Shown: positions 37,491-45,318 of the stretch, one piece after another
Layout: each line of letters starts with the position of its first letter
How positions within the stretch are numbered: position 1 is the stretch's first letter
Source: Sandaracinaceae bacterium
GTDB lineage: Bacteria; Myxococcota_A; Polyangia; Polyangiales; Houyiibacteriaceae
Reading direction: 5' to 3'
Length of the DNA: 64,000 nucleotides
Assembly (NCBI GenBank): GCA_020633055.1
Contig: JACKEJ010000005.1
Location: forward strand, 124,001-188,000
Made by a program: the position numbers and the translations under genes
The notes under the pieces: model-generated
Seen by the model: the letters and a program-made list of their open reading frames with translations, nothing else
What the model was told of the DNA's origin: nothing
The model's database searches: none

Positions 37491-38861
37491 CTACCGCGCC
37501 GAGAGGACACCACCCGCCGCGGCGACGCGCACGAATGCGTCTTCATCCTCCAGAGCGGCGCGGGCGCGATCCGGGTCACCGGCGTCCCACGTGAGCGCGG
37601 CGGCCGCGATGCGTCGGTGCGTGGCGCGCGGATCTTGGAGGGCCGCGTCGAGGCGCGTGAGGGCGGCCTCGTCACCGAGCCGCGCGAGCGCCGCGGCAGC
37701 CATCACGGCCGGGACGTCGTCGCCCGTGAGCAGGTCCCCGAGCGCCGCACGCCCGACTGTGTCGTCGCTGGCGCGCAGCAGGGTCTGCGCGAGCACCAGC
37801 CGCGTCTGCCGCACGGTCTCGCGCTCGAGCTGCGCGGCGAGGGCGCGCTGGAGCCGTGGGGTGTCGTCGTCCGAACCGGCCACGTACAGCGCAGGGAGAG
37901 ACGAGAGCGCGACGGCGGTCTGGGCGCGCAGCGACTCGTCCGGAGCAGTCAGCGCCGCGAGCAGGTACTCCGTCGCGCGCGTCCTGGCCAGCGCGTCCTC
38001 GCTCGACGGGTCGGTCCCCGCCGCACCCGCCGGGACGCGCGTGGCCAGCAGGCGCGCGGCCTCCACGCTGTCCGAGCTCGGCGGCGTCGCGAGGAACCCC
38101 TGGTAGATGCCGGCGGCACGCGTGGCGTCGCACACGGCGAGCGCCAACAGCGCGGCCATGCGCACGCTGGGCTCCGGGTCGTGCAAGCGCTCGCGCAAGG
38201 GCGCGAAGGCGGGCTCCCCCTGACGCGCGAGCGCCGAGAGAGCCGTGACGCGCACCGTGAGCGCAGGGTCCACGCGGGTCACAAGCTCGAGGTCCACGCG
38301 GGTGTCGTCGTCTTCCGCGGCGAGCCGCAGCCGCAGCGCCGCCGCGCGACGCACCCGCGCGCTCGGGTCCGTCAGGGACCCGCGCAGGTGGGCGAGGTCC
38401 CCCGCGTGCTGCGGGTCGAGCGCGCTCTGTGCCGACGCGCGCGCGGCCTGGTCGGTGGAGTCCAGCGAGGCCCGCAGCTGCGCGACCGCCAAGGTGTCCC
38501 CCGCGGCGGCCTGGAGCTCGAGGGCGGCCGCACGCACCGCCTCGTCGGGGCTGTCGGCCAGGCGCCGGAGCGTTCGGTGGGCGCGCTCACGGGCCCGCCG
38601 CAGCTGGGACAAGGCCGCGTCGCGGACCGCGAGGTCCTCCCCCTCGACGGCCTGCTGCAGCACCAGCGCCGCCACGTCGCGCAGCAGCGCCGGGTCCGCG
38701 CCGTCCATCGCACGCACCCGCTCGTACGCCTCGAGCGCGCCGGGCAGGTCACGCTGGTCGACCTCGGCGCGCACCGTCGCGCGTGGACCCGAGCTGCACG
38801 CGGGGGTTCCCACCGCCAGCGACGTCAGGACAAGCAGGTGCGCGACCCGTCGATGGCTCAC
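37491..38861 (-). CDS. HEAT-repeat lipoprotein
   Basis: 456 residues from the GTG at 38861. Signal and probable lipobox LLVLTSLAVGTPAC (lipid Cys 22). The remainder is alpha-helical HEAT-like repeats (LTDPSARVRRAAALRLRLAA, LHDPEPSVRMAALLALAVC, PRATHRRIAAAALTW). HEAT lipoproteins usually act as protein-binding scaffolds. The start GTGA overlaps the hydrolase stop, so it is the last gene of the PIN-hydrolase-HEAT operon. Confidence 0.78.
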   Translation of the reverse strand: MSHRRVAHLLVLTSLAVGTPACSSGPRATVRAEVDQRDLPGALEAYERVRAMDGADPALLRDVAALVLQQAVEGEDLAVRDAALSQLRRARERAHRTLRRLADSPDEAVRAAALELQAAAGDTLAVAQLRASLDSTDQAARASAQSALDPQHAGDLAHLRGSLTDPSARVRRAAALRLRLAAEDDDTRVDLELVTRVDPALTVRVTALSALARQGEPAFAPLRERLHDPEPSVRMAALLALAVCDATRAAGIYQGFLATPPSSDSVEAARLLATRVPAGAAGTDPSSEDALARTRATEYLLAALTAPDESLRAQTAVALSSLPALYVAGSDDDTPRLQRALAAQLERETVRQTRLVLAQTLLRASDDTVGRAALGDLLTGDDVPAVMAAAALARLGDEAALTRLDAALQDPRATHRRIAAAALTWDAGDPDRARAALEDEDAFVRVAAAGGVLSAR

Positions 38862-39985
38862 GGCAGCCCCTCGACCAACTCGAACAGCCGCTCGAACGCC
38901 CGGCCGCGACCCGCCTGCAGCAGGTGCCCCCCGGGGAACACCTCGAGCGGCACGCGGAAGTGCTGCGCGATGCGCTCACCGTGCCGCATGGGCGTGATCG
39001 CGTCGCGCTCCGCCACCGCCACGAAGCACCCGGCGCGCGGCGCGCGTAGTGGCCGGCTGAGCGGGCTGGTCAGCGCGTGGGCCTCTTCGATCAGGTGGTG
39101 GAGCTCGGCCTGCTGCGCCGCGCTCCCGGGGAGCTGCCCGGCGTCACGCGTCCAGTCGGCCACGGAGGCCAGCGGGATGTACGGCACCGCGAACGCCAGC
39201 CGCGGCTCCGTGGTGGCCAGCAGCGCCGTGGCGAAGCCCCCCAGGCTCATCCCCATCATGCCCACGTGCGCGTAGCCCTGCGTGTCGTAGAGCCACGCGA
39301 CGAGCGCGCGCAGGTCGGCGACCACCTGCCGGTGACCCTCCAGCGAGAACGCCAGCTCGGGCCCGGGCCAGCGCGGGGGCTTGCCTACCCGGCGGTCGTT
39401 GCGCGCGCCGTGGAAGGGCAGCACGGCCAGCACCACGTCCACGCCGCGTCGCGCGAACGCGTCGAGGGGCCAGACCCACTCCTCCGCCGCGAAGGCGCCT
39501 CCCAGGTAGCCGTGCACCAGCACCGCGACCGAGCGCGCTGGGCGTGCCCCGGCGAGGATGCGGCGCGCGGGGACCGCACGGTTCTTGGCGAACGACGCGA
39601 GCCGCGCACCTACCTCACCGAAGTGTGGCTGGTGCGGGCTCTGAAACTGCAGGTCTTCCACCGTACGACCGAGCAGCGCGGCACGGCCCACGCGCACGCG
39701 CCGCTGCGTGACGCGCGGCACGAAGGGCGCGCCAAAGAAGCCGTCCACGTCGTCGAACCAGCGCGGCTCGTTCCAGCGCGCCACGAAGGCGCGCAGCTGC
39801 TCGATGCCCTCGTCCGGGGCGCGCTCGGGCGGACGCCGTGCCTGCAGCACCACGTCGTTGAACACACGGTCGACCTGCGCCGCGAGCGCGCCCACCACGC
39901 GGGGCCCAGGCCCACGAGCGCGCGCGGGTCGTGCACCGGTGCCCGTGGGGCCGTCATGTCGCGGCGAGGGCGCGTCCGTGGTCAC
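38858..39985 (-). CDS. alpha/beta hydrolase
   Basis: 375 residues. Oxyanion region VLVHGYLGG near residue 158, nucleophile elbow GMMGMSLGG (S247), acid about D328 (VAVAERDAITP) and His354 (FPGGHLLQAG) form a convincing catalytic triad. The N-terminal 140 residues are a polar extension without signal peptide, so the enzyme is cytosolic. The fold matches the dienelactone-hydrolase/peptidase S9-like group, substrate unknown. GTG start overlaps the PIN-gene stop (GTGA), and its own stop overlaps the next GTG start; all three genes are translationally coupled. Confidence 0.85.
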   Translation of the reverse strand: MTTDAPSPRHDGPTGTGARPARARGPGPRVVGALAAQVDRVFNDVVLQARRPPERAPDEGIEQLRAFVARWNEPRWFDDVDGFFGAPFVPRVTQRRVRVGRAALLGRTVEDLQFQSPHQPHFGEVGARLASFAKNRAVPARRILAGARPARSVAVLVHGYLGGAFAAEEWVWPLDAFARRGVDVVLAVLPFHGARNDRRVGKPPRWPGPELAFSLEGHRQVVADLRALVAWLYDTQGYAHVGMMGMSLGGFATALLATTEPRLAFAVPYIPLASVADWTRDAGQLPGSAAQQAELHHLIEEAHALTSPLSRPLRAPRAGCFVAVAERDAITPMRHGERIAQHFRVPLEVFPGGHLLQAGRGRAFERLFELVEGLP

Positions 39986-40410
39986 TTGCCGGGCGGCGGC
40001 GGAGGCGGCGGGGTGGTCTGCTCCACCAGCCAGGCGTCGCTCGAGAGGAACTCGACCCCGTCCACGTCCTCTTGGTCCGCCAGGTCGGGGTGGTCCGTGA
40101 TGACGCGCTTCACGCCCGCGGCCTTGGCCGTGGCAGCGAGGGCATGGGCCCAGTCGTCCGGACCGTGGTCGGCGATCTTCACCGTCTCCACCAGCGTACC
40201 GATGGTCTTCATCTGGGCCGCGACGGCCTCCGGCTTGAAGGCGGGGACCGCGTTCAACATGGCCTCCACGCGCGCCAGCACCCAGGCGGAGGTCTTGACC
40301 TTGCCGTGCTTGGCCACGCCGCCCAGCACGCGCTGGACGACCTGCTCGGGGGGCGTCCCGACACTCACGGACGCGTTCACATATACATCGGGGGCGAGGA
40401 TCACGTTCAC
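39982..40410 (-). CDS. PIN-like ribonuclease-fold protein
   Basis: 142 residues from the GTG at 40410, preceded by GGAG ten bases upstream; the longer ORF upstream is arginine-rich and lacks the fold. Begins NVILAPDVYVNASVSVG with D8, and has E49, a D85-D86 pair (GPDDWAHALAATAKAAG) and ITDHPDL (D106), the acidic set of PIN domains. It ends in a poly-proline tail. PIN domains are Mg-dependent RNases, often toxins with an adjacent antitoxin. No small antitoxin ORF lies beside it here; instead it heads an operon with a hydrolase and a HEAT lipoprotein. It could be a housekeeping nuclease or a non-classical toxin. Confidence 0.7.
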   Translation of the reverse strand: MNVILAPDVYVNASVSVGTPPEQVVQRVLGGVAKHGKVKTSAWVLARVEAMLNAVPAFKPEAVAAQMKTIGTLVETVKIADHGPDDWAHALAATAKAAGVKRVITDHPDLADQEDVDGVEFLSSDAWLVEQTTPPPPPPPGK

Positions 40411-40469
40411 GTTCTGATGTCTCCGAGGAGGATGATCCCGCCGGGCCGGGCCGAGGTCAACCCCGTCGT

Positions 40470-40511
40470 ACCTCGAGGTGTAAGCCGACGCGCTCGTCAC
40501 GCGTTCGAGCG
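40470..40511. promoter_or_regulatory. palindromes in the PIN/DUF2330 divergent gap
   Basis: ACCTCGAGGT (40470-40479) is a perfect palindrome. CGCTCG (40491-40496) and CGAGCG (40506-40511) are perfect arms around nine bases. Both lie in the 134-base gap between the divergent PIN and DUF2330 genes. Possible operators; no clear core promoter is visible. Confidence 0.25.
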
Positions 40512-40544
40512 GGTACACCCACACTCGTCCCTTGGAGGTCCCGC

Positions 40545-42059
40545 ATGTCACGTGTCCCCTCGCCGCGCCCGAGGGCGCCACACCGCGCGCTCGTCATCGC
40601 GCTGCTCACCGGCCTGTGCGCGCTGGCCGCGGCCGGCATGACACCCACGCGCGCACGCGCATTCTGCGGCTTCTACGTCGCCGGCGCCGACAGCAGCCTG
40701 TACAGCGACGCCAGCATGGTGGTGCTCATGCGCGAAGGTCAGCGCACCGTCCTGTCCATGCAGAACGCCTACTCAGGCCCCCCGTCCGACTTCGCCATGG
40801 TCGTCCCCGTGCCCGAGGTGCTGCACGAGGAGGACGTGCGGACGCTCCCGCGCGAGATCTTCCAGAAGGTGGACCGCCTGAGCGCGCCGCGCTTGGTCGA
40901 GTATTGGGAGGAGGACCCGTGCCGCCCGCAGTACGACTACGCGCTCACCGAAGCCATGCCGACCTCGGCGGCCGTCGCGGACGGGGAGGCCGGTGGGGGC
41001 GGCTACCAGGTGCGCGTCGAGGCCCGCTTCAGCGTGGCCGAGTACGACGTCGTGGTGCTCAGCGCGGGCGACAGCAACGGCCTCGAGCGCTGGCTGCACG
41101 ACGAGGGCTACAACATCCCCGCGGGCGCCGCGCGGGTGCTGAGGCCGTACGTGGAGGGGGGCACCAAGTTTTTCGTCGCCAAGGTGGACGTGCAGCGCGT
41201 GCAGTTCGACGCCAACGGGCGCGCGGTGCTCTCGCCGCTGCGCTTCCACTTCGACGACCCGCACTTCCAGTTGCCCGTGCGCCTCGGCCTGCTCAACAGC
41301 CAGGGCGAGCAAGACCTGATCGTGCACACCCTCGGCCTCGGCACCCGCTACGAGGTGGCCAACTATCCGAACGCCACCATCCCGACCAACATCGTCGTGG
41401 ACCAGCAGGTGCGTGAACACTTCGGGCCCTTCTACGAGCGGCTGATCGAGGAGACCCTGCAACAGCACCCGGGCGCCGTGCTGACGGAGTACGCGTGGAG
41501 CGCGTCGTCGTGCGACCCGTGCCCCGGTCCGACGCTCGATGGGAGCGACATCATGACGCTGGGGGGCGACGTCATCCCCAGCGGCGCGGGCGGCGACTGG
41601 GTGCTGACGCGCCTGCACTTCCGCTACGACGAGCAGATCCTGGGCGAGGACCTGGTGTTCCGCCCCGCCCAGGGCATCCGCGGCGGCAACGGCATTCCGG
41701 ACGCCGACGGGCGGCTCGAGGAGAGCGGCGCCATCCCGAGCGGCAACTGGAACAGCTTCCAAGGACGCTACGTACAGCTGCACCGCTGGGAGGGCCCCAT
41801 GGACTGCCAGAACCCTGAGCGCGGCCAGTGGGGCTACAACAGCCCACCCGTGTCCGCACCGGGGCGCCTGCAGGACCCGACGGTGAGCGCGAGCGGGCTA
41901 CCCGAGGGCATCTCCACCGGGGGCGTCGGCAGCGAGGGCCCACGCGGCTCACGCGGCTGTGGGCGCTGCGTGGTGGACCCGCAGGAGCGCGGCGTGCTCC
42001 CGACCGCGCTCGGGGCGCTGTTGCTCGGACTCGCGCTCATGCGTCGCCGTCGGCACTGA
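40545..42059 (+). CDS. DUF2330 exported protein with MYXO-CTERM-like C-terminus
   Basis: 504 residues. Signal peptide ALVIALLTGLCALAAAGM, cleavage near ARA-FCGFYVA. The DUF2330 core follows immediately (FCGFYVAGADSSLYSDASM, RTVLSMQNAYSGPPSDFAM, PVRLGLLNSQGEQDLIVH). The end carries GCGRCVVDPQERGVLPTAL-type sequence, one hydrophobic helix (LGALLLGLALM) and RRRR, the Cys-TM-Arg pattern of MYXO-CTERM sorting signals. The protein is therefore probably processed and attached at the cell surface. GGAGG lies seven bases before the ATG. Function of DUF2330 is unknown. It converges on the oxidoreductase operon. Confidence 0.85.
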   Translation: MSRVPSPRPRAPHRALVIALLTGLCALAAAGMTPTRARAFCGFYVAGADSSLYSDASMVVLMREGQRTVLSMQNAYSGPPSDFAMVVPVPEVLHEEDVRTLPREIFQKVDRLSAPRLVEYWEEDPCRPQYDYALTEAMPTSAAVADGEAGGGGYQVRVEARFSVAEYDVVVLSAGDSNGLERWLHDEGYNIPAGAARVLRPYVEGGTKFFVAKVDVQRVQFDANGRAVLSPLRFHFDDPHFQLPVRLGLLNSQGEQDLIVHTLGLGTRYEVANYPNATIPTNIVVDQQVREHFGPFYERLIEETLQQHPGAVLTEYAWSASSCDPCPGPTLDGSDIMTLGGDVIPSGAGGDWVLTRLHFRYDEQILGEDLVFRPAQGIRGGNGIPDADGRLEESGAIPSGNWNSFQGRYVQLHRWEGPMDCQNPERGQWGYNSPPVSAPGRLQDPTVSASGLPEGISTGGVGSEGPRGSRGCGRCVVDPQERGVLPTALGALLLGLALMRRRRH

Positions 42060-42145
42060 AGGCCTTTCGCAAGATCCCGCCGGGGGCGCCCCAGGCTGAA
42101 GAGGCTGAAGTCCGGGGTGCCCTGTCCTGCGCGGTCGAGCACAGC

Positions 42146-43165
42146 TCAGGGGACGAGCACCACCTTGCCCACGTTCTTCCCCTGCTCGAGGTAGCGGTGC
42201 GCCTCGGCGGCCTCGGCGAAGGGGAAGACCTTGTCCACGTGCGGCGCGATCTGCCCCTCCTCGAAGTGCTTCATGAGCGCGTTGGCTTGCCCGGCGAGCA
42301 TGTCGACCTCGTGCCACAGGTGCCCGAGGTTGACGCCCGCCATGCCGCGGTTGTCGTCCATGAACGTGGTGGGCGCGAAGCGCGGCAGCCCCGTGATCTC
42401 CTTCAGGATGCGCCCGATGCTGCGCTTCTCGCCCGCGTTCATGTTGGCCCACCCGAAGGCGATGAGCAGGCCCGAGGCGCGCAGCACGCTGTAGCCCTTC
42501 TTCCAGTCGCGCCCACCGAGCGCGTCCATGATGAGGTTCACGCCACGCCCTTCGGTCAGCCGCTTGATCTCCGCCACGTAGTCCTGCGTGCGGTAGTCGA
42601 TGGCGTGGTCGCAGCCGTGCGAGCGCACGTAGTCGTGCTTGCCCGCCGAGGCGGTGCCGTACGTCGTGATGTCCGGGATGGTCTTGCACAGCTGCAGCAC
42701 GGCCGTGCCCACGCCGCCCGCGGCCATGTGGATGAGCACGTGGTCGCCCGGCTTGATGCGCGCGACCTGGAAGAGCATGTGGTACGCGGTGAGGTAGTTG
42801 ACCGGCAGCGCGGCGCCCTGCTCGAAGCTCATGTTCGCAGGCATGTGGAAGACCTGGTTCGCAGGGACCACCACGCAGTCCGCGTGCCCACCGAAGCGCG
42901 TGAGCGCGGCCACCCGGTCACCAATCGCGACGCCGGTCACCCCGTCGCCCACGGCGTCCACCACGCCCGCCACCTCGTAGCCCGGCACGAAGGGCGTGGG
43001 CGGCGCGTCCGGGTACAGCCCCTGGCGCGCCATGACCTCCGCGAAGTTGAGGCCGGCGGCCTGAGCGCGCACGCGCACCTCGCCCGACTTGGGCTCCGGG
43101 TCGGGGCTCTCACGGAGCTCGAGGACGTTGGCCTTGCCTGCCTTGGGGATCCAAATCGCGCGCAT
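42146..43165 (-). CDS. MDR-family zinc-type/quinone oxidoreductase (NADPH-dependent)
   Basis: 339 residues from the ATG at 43165; the extra 26 upstream residues in the longer frame are not family-like. Quinone-reductase/MDR fold: AGLNFAEVMARQGLYPDAPP, FVPGYEVAGVVDAVGDGVTG, HVLIHMAAGGVGTAVLQL (GxGxxG-like AAGGVG) and YGTASAGKHDYVRSHGCDHA. Zinc ligands are absent, as in the QOR branch. NAD(P)H-dependent reduction of a carbonyl or double bond is expected; substrate unknown. Third gene of the minus-strand operon after the 255-aa unknown and the second MDR enzyme. It resembles the neighbouring MDR enzyme clearly enough to be a paralog. Confidence 0.87.
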   Translation of the reverse strand: MRAIWIPKAGKANVLELRESPDPEPKSGEVRVRAQAAGLNFAEVMARQGLYPDAPPTPFVPGYEVAGVVDAVGDGVTGVAIGDRVAALTRFGGHADCVVVPANQVFHMPANMSFEQGAALPVNYLTAYHMLFQVARIKPGDHVLIHMAAGGVGTAVLQLCKTIPDITTYGTASAGKHDYVRSHGCDHAIDYRTQDYVAEIKRLTEGRGVNLIMDALGGRDWKKGYSVLRASGLLIAFGWANMNAGEKRSIGRILKEITGLPRFAPTTFMDDNRGMAGVNLGHLWHEVDMLAGQANALMKHFEEGQIAPHVDKVFPFAEAAEAHRYLEQGKNVGKVVLVP

Positions 43166-43304
43166 GATGATCTCGGGATGTGTTGGGGAATGGACGCCTG
43201 CGGTGCGGGCGGAGCGACGCGGACGGTGTCCGGTGCACCTCACCAGGGCTCCCGAGGTTCGCAGCGTGCGTCGTCACGTCGCGCGGGAGCGTTACCTCGG
43301 TCGG

Positions 43305-44309
43305 TCACGCCTTGAGCACGACCTTGCCCGTGATGCTGCCGCCCTCGAGGAGCGCGTGCGCCTGCTCGGCGCGCGAAAGGGCCCGCTCTGCCCCGATGAG
43401 CGGGGTACGCAGCTTGCCCGCGGCCAGCGCGCACATGAGCTCGGCCCAGTCGGCCCGGCAGGCGGCGGGACCGCACCCGGGGCTCGCCGTGATGCCGTAC
43501 ATGCGCACGCGGATGCCGGGGCGCAGCGCCGCGCCGAGCACGTGCCGCAGCCCACCGACGACGCCGCCCAGCCCGCGCTCGACGTCGCCGGACACGCCCA
43601 GCGCCACCAACGTGCCCCCGGGTGCCAGCGCCTGCGCGCTCTTCTTCAGGTGCTCGCCGCCGATGCCATCGATGACCACGTCCACCCCGCGTCCACCCGT
43701 CTGCTCGCGCACGGCCGAGACGAAGTCCACCGCGCGGTAGTCGATGGGCTCGCCTCCGCGCTCGCGCACGACGTGGTGCTTGCCCGCCGACGCGGTGCCG
43801 TAGACGCGTAGGCCACGCTGGCTGGCGATGTCCAATACGGCGCAGCCCACGCCCCCCGCAGCGCCGTGCACCAGCACGTTGCCTCCCTCGGGCACGCGCG
43901 CCACCCGCGTGAGGACCTGCAGCGCCGTGATGGCGTTGAGCCCGAGTCCCAGCGCCTCGCGCGCGTGCACACCGTCGGGGATGGGCACGCACGCGGAAGC
44001 GGGCACGACCACGTGCTGCGCGTATCCGCCAAAGCCCGTGAGCGGCATGAGCACGGCCACGCGCTGTCCGGCCATGAGCGGGGTCGCCTCGCCGACCTCG
44101 TCGATCTCGCCCGTCACGTCGTAGCCGGGCGTGAAGTCGAAAGGCGGCGCCAAGACCCCTTTGCGCCGCATCACGTCGCCGTAGGCCACGCCGGCGTAGC
44201 GCACGCGCACGCGCGCCTCACCCGGGCCGGGCGGCAGGAGCGGCCCCTCCACGTAGCGCATCCGCCGCGCCGCCCCGCGACCGCTGACCTCGACTCTTCC
44301 GCTGCTCAT
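43305..44309 (-). CDS. MDR-family oxidoreductase (paralog of the neighbour)
   Basis: 334 residues. Same fold: RVRYAGVAYGDVMRRKGV, FTPGYDVTGEIDEVGEAT, VLVHGAAGGVGCAVLDIASQ, YGTASAGKHHVVRERGGEPI and GSITGKVVLKA. No zinc cysteines in the structural lobe, so also QOR-like. It starts 12 bases after the stop of the 255-aa unknown gene and lies 139 bases ahead of its paralog. The pair, with the regulator sites upstream, suggests a two-step reduction or two substrates in one pathway. Confidence 0.87.
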   Translation of the reverse strand: MSSGRVEVSGRGAARRMRYVEGPLLPPGPGEARVRVRYAGVAYGDVMRRKGVLAPPFDFTPGYDVTGEIDEVGEATPLMAGQRVAVLMPLTGFGGYAQHVVVPASACVPIPDGVHAREALGLGLNAITALQVLTRVARVPEGGNVLVHGAAGGVGCAVLDIASQRGLRVYGTASAGKHHVVRERGGEPIDYRAVDFVSAVREQTGGRGVDVVIDGIGGEHLKKSAQALAPGGTLVALGVSGDVERGLGGVVGGLRHVLGAALRPGIRVRMYGITASPGCGPAACRADWAELMCALAAGKLRTPLIGAERALSRAEQAHALLEGGSITGKVVLKA

Positions 44310-44321
44310 GCCACGCGTAGC

Positions 44322-45089
44322 CTACACGCGGGCGGCGAACGGCGCTGCGCTGGCGCGTCCGTCGCGTGCGGCCGCCTTCCTCAGCGCCACCACGCGCGGG
44401 TCGGCCTCGAGCCACTCGATGCGCTTGCCCTCACGGAAACGGCGGCTCACCACGGCCAGGGCCCGCTGCGGGACCAGGTGCAGGGGCACCTGCTCCGGGA
44501 ACGCCACCGCGCAGTAGTTCACGAAGTCCACCAGGCTGAAGAACTCGGGCGGGAACTCCGCGTCCTCCTCGCTGGGCTTGGGGTAGTCGAAGCGAGCGGC
44601 GCGCGCGATGTAGCCGTCCTCGCCCAGGAACAGCCGGAGGTACGCGTCCGGGTCGGCCACGATCCACCCGAGCAGCCGGCGCCGCGCCCGATGCACCCGC
44701 GTGCGCGGCGCGAGCAGCGCTTCGGTCTCGGCGCGCAGCGCGTCGAGGCCCCCTTCGTGCGTCTGGATGACCTGCAGGTCCCACACGGGCATGCCCTGGT
44801 GGTACGTGAAGTGGAGGTGCCGAATGACCGAGTCGAGCGCGGCCGCGAGCCCGGTGCCCGTCTCGAGGTGGTCACGCCCGATCAGCCCCAAGAGCACCGG
44901 CTGCCGCACCACGGGGTGCCCGAGGGGCGTGCCCGCGTAGCACTCCTCCGACGTGGCGTCGCTGCTGATCACGTAGGGCAGCATCTGCAGCTCCCCCTGG
45001 CGAACCTGCGCGGCCGTGGGGATGCGCGTGACGAGCCCGGCTTCGACGAACGGCGCGAGGCGAGCGGCGAGGGAGTAGCGGTGCGGCAT
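44322..45089 (-). CDS. conserved-looking protein of unknown function
   Basis: 255 residues from the ATG at 45089, which has AGGAG about seven bases upstream. I do not recognise the family. Visible features: no signal peptide or membrane segment; alpha-helical with many conserved-looking His, Tyr, Trp and Phe residues (VIRHLHFTYHQGMPVWDLQV, FPPEFFSLVDFVNYCAVAFP), which suggests an oxygenase-like or lipid-binding core. It heads the operon with the two MDR oxidoreductases, and the predicted GntR operators sit directly in its promoter. Confidence 0.6.
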   Translation of the reverse strand: MPHRYSLAARLAPFVEAGLVTRIPTAAQVRQGELQMLPYVISSDATSEECYAGTPLGHPVVRQPVLLGLIGRDHLETGTGLAAALDSVIRHLHFTYHQGMPVWDLQVIQTHEGGLDALRAETEALLAPRTRVHRARRRLLGWIVADPDAYLRLFLGEDGYIARAARFDYPKPSEEDAEFPPEFFSLVDFVNYCAVAFPEQVPLHLVPQRALAVVSRRFREGKRIEWLEADPRVVALRKAAARDGRASAAPFAARV

Positions 45090-45131
45090 GGGGGGCTCCT
45101 GCGGGTGATGGCGCGCGACGGCGTGTGTCGG

Positions 45132-45159
45132 ACTGTGTTTCACAGTTGTGTATTACAGT
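45132..45159. promoter_or_regulatory. two adjoining GntR-type operator half-palindromes
   Basis: ACTGTGTTTCACAGT (45132-45146) is a perfect 6-3-6 palindrome. GTTGTGTATTACAGT (45145-45159) is a second, weaker copy of the same pattern, sharing two bases with it. Both match the site in front of the GntR gene (ACTGTGTATCACAGC, 46908-46922). They cover the -10 and start region of the minus-strand oxidoreductase operon, a repressor position. Confidence 0.7.
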
Positions 45160-45173
45160 CTGTCCGGTGTCAA
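45145..45173 (-). promoter_or_regulatory. sigma-70-like promoter of the oxidoreductase operon
   Basis: On the minus strand, TTGACA (45173-45168, perfect -35) is followed after 17 bases by CACAAC (45150-45145, a weak -10). The two operator palindromes overlap the -10 and the expected start site. A second -10-like TGTAAT (45157-45152) is too close to the -35 to use it. Inferred, since the -10 is weak. Confidence 0.45.
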
Positions 45174-45220
45174 GGCCGCGGGTGGTTTTCGGAGCCGTAC
45201 TCGCACGGGCATCAACAAAA

Positions 45221-45254
45221 TGAACTTGACGTCAGTTTCATGTTTTGTCAGAGT
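45221..45254 (+). promoter_or_regulatory. promoter with TGACGTCA-centred palindrome for the 328-aa gene
   Basis: TGAA-CT-TGACGTCA-GT-TTCA (45221-45240) is a 20-bp imperfect palindrome around a perfect TGACGTCA, in an AT-rich stretch 79 bases before the ATG at 45319. TTGACG (45226-45231) and CAGAGT (45249-45254), 17 bases apart, could serve as -35 and -10. The palindrome overlapping the -35 looks like a TetR-family operator, distinct from the GntR site. Confidence 0.5.
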
Positions 45255-45318
45255 GGGTCCACGCGGCGCGCCGGACCCACAGCGCCGAGACCACCACGCC
45301 GAACCGAGAGGCCCCGCC

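Noticed and set aside
39982..40410. Toxin-antitoxin pair with the PIN protein
   Set aside because: No small antitoxin-like ORF beside it; both neighbours are a full-size hydrolase and a divergent exported protein.
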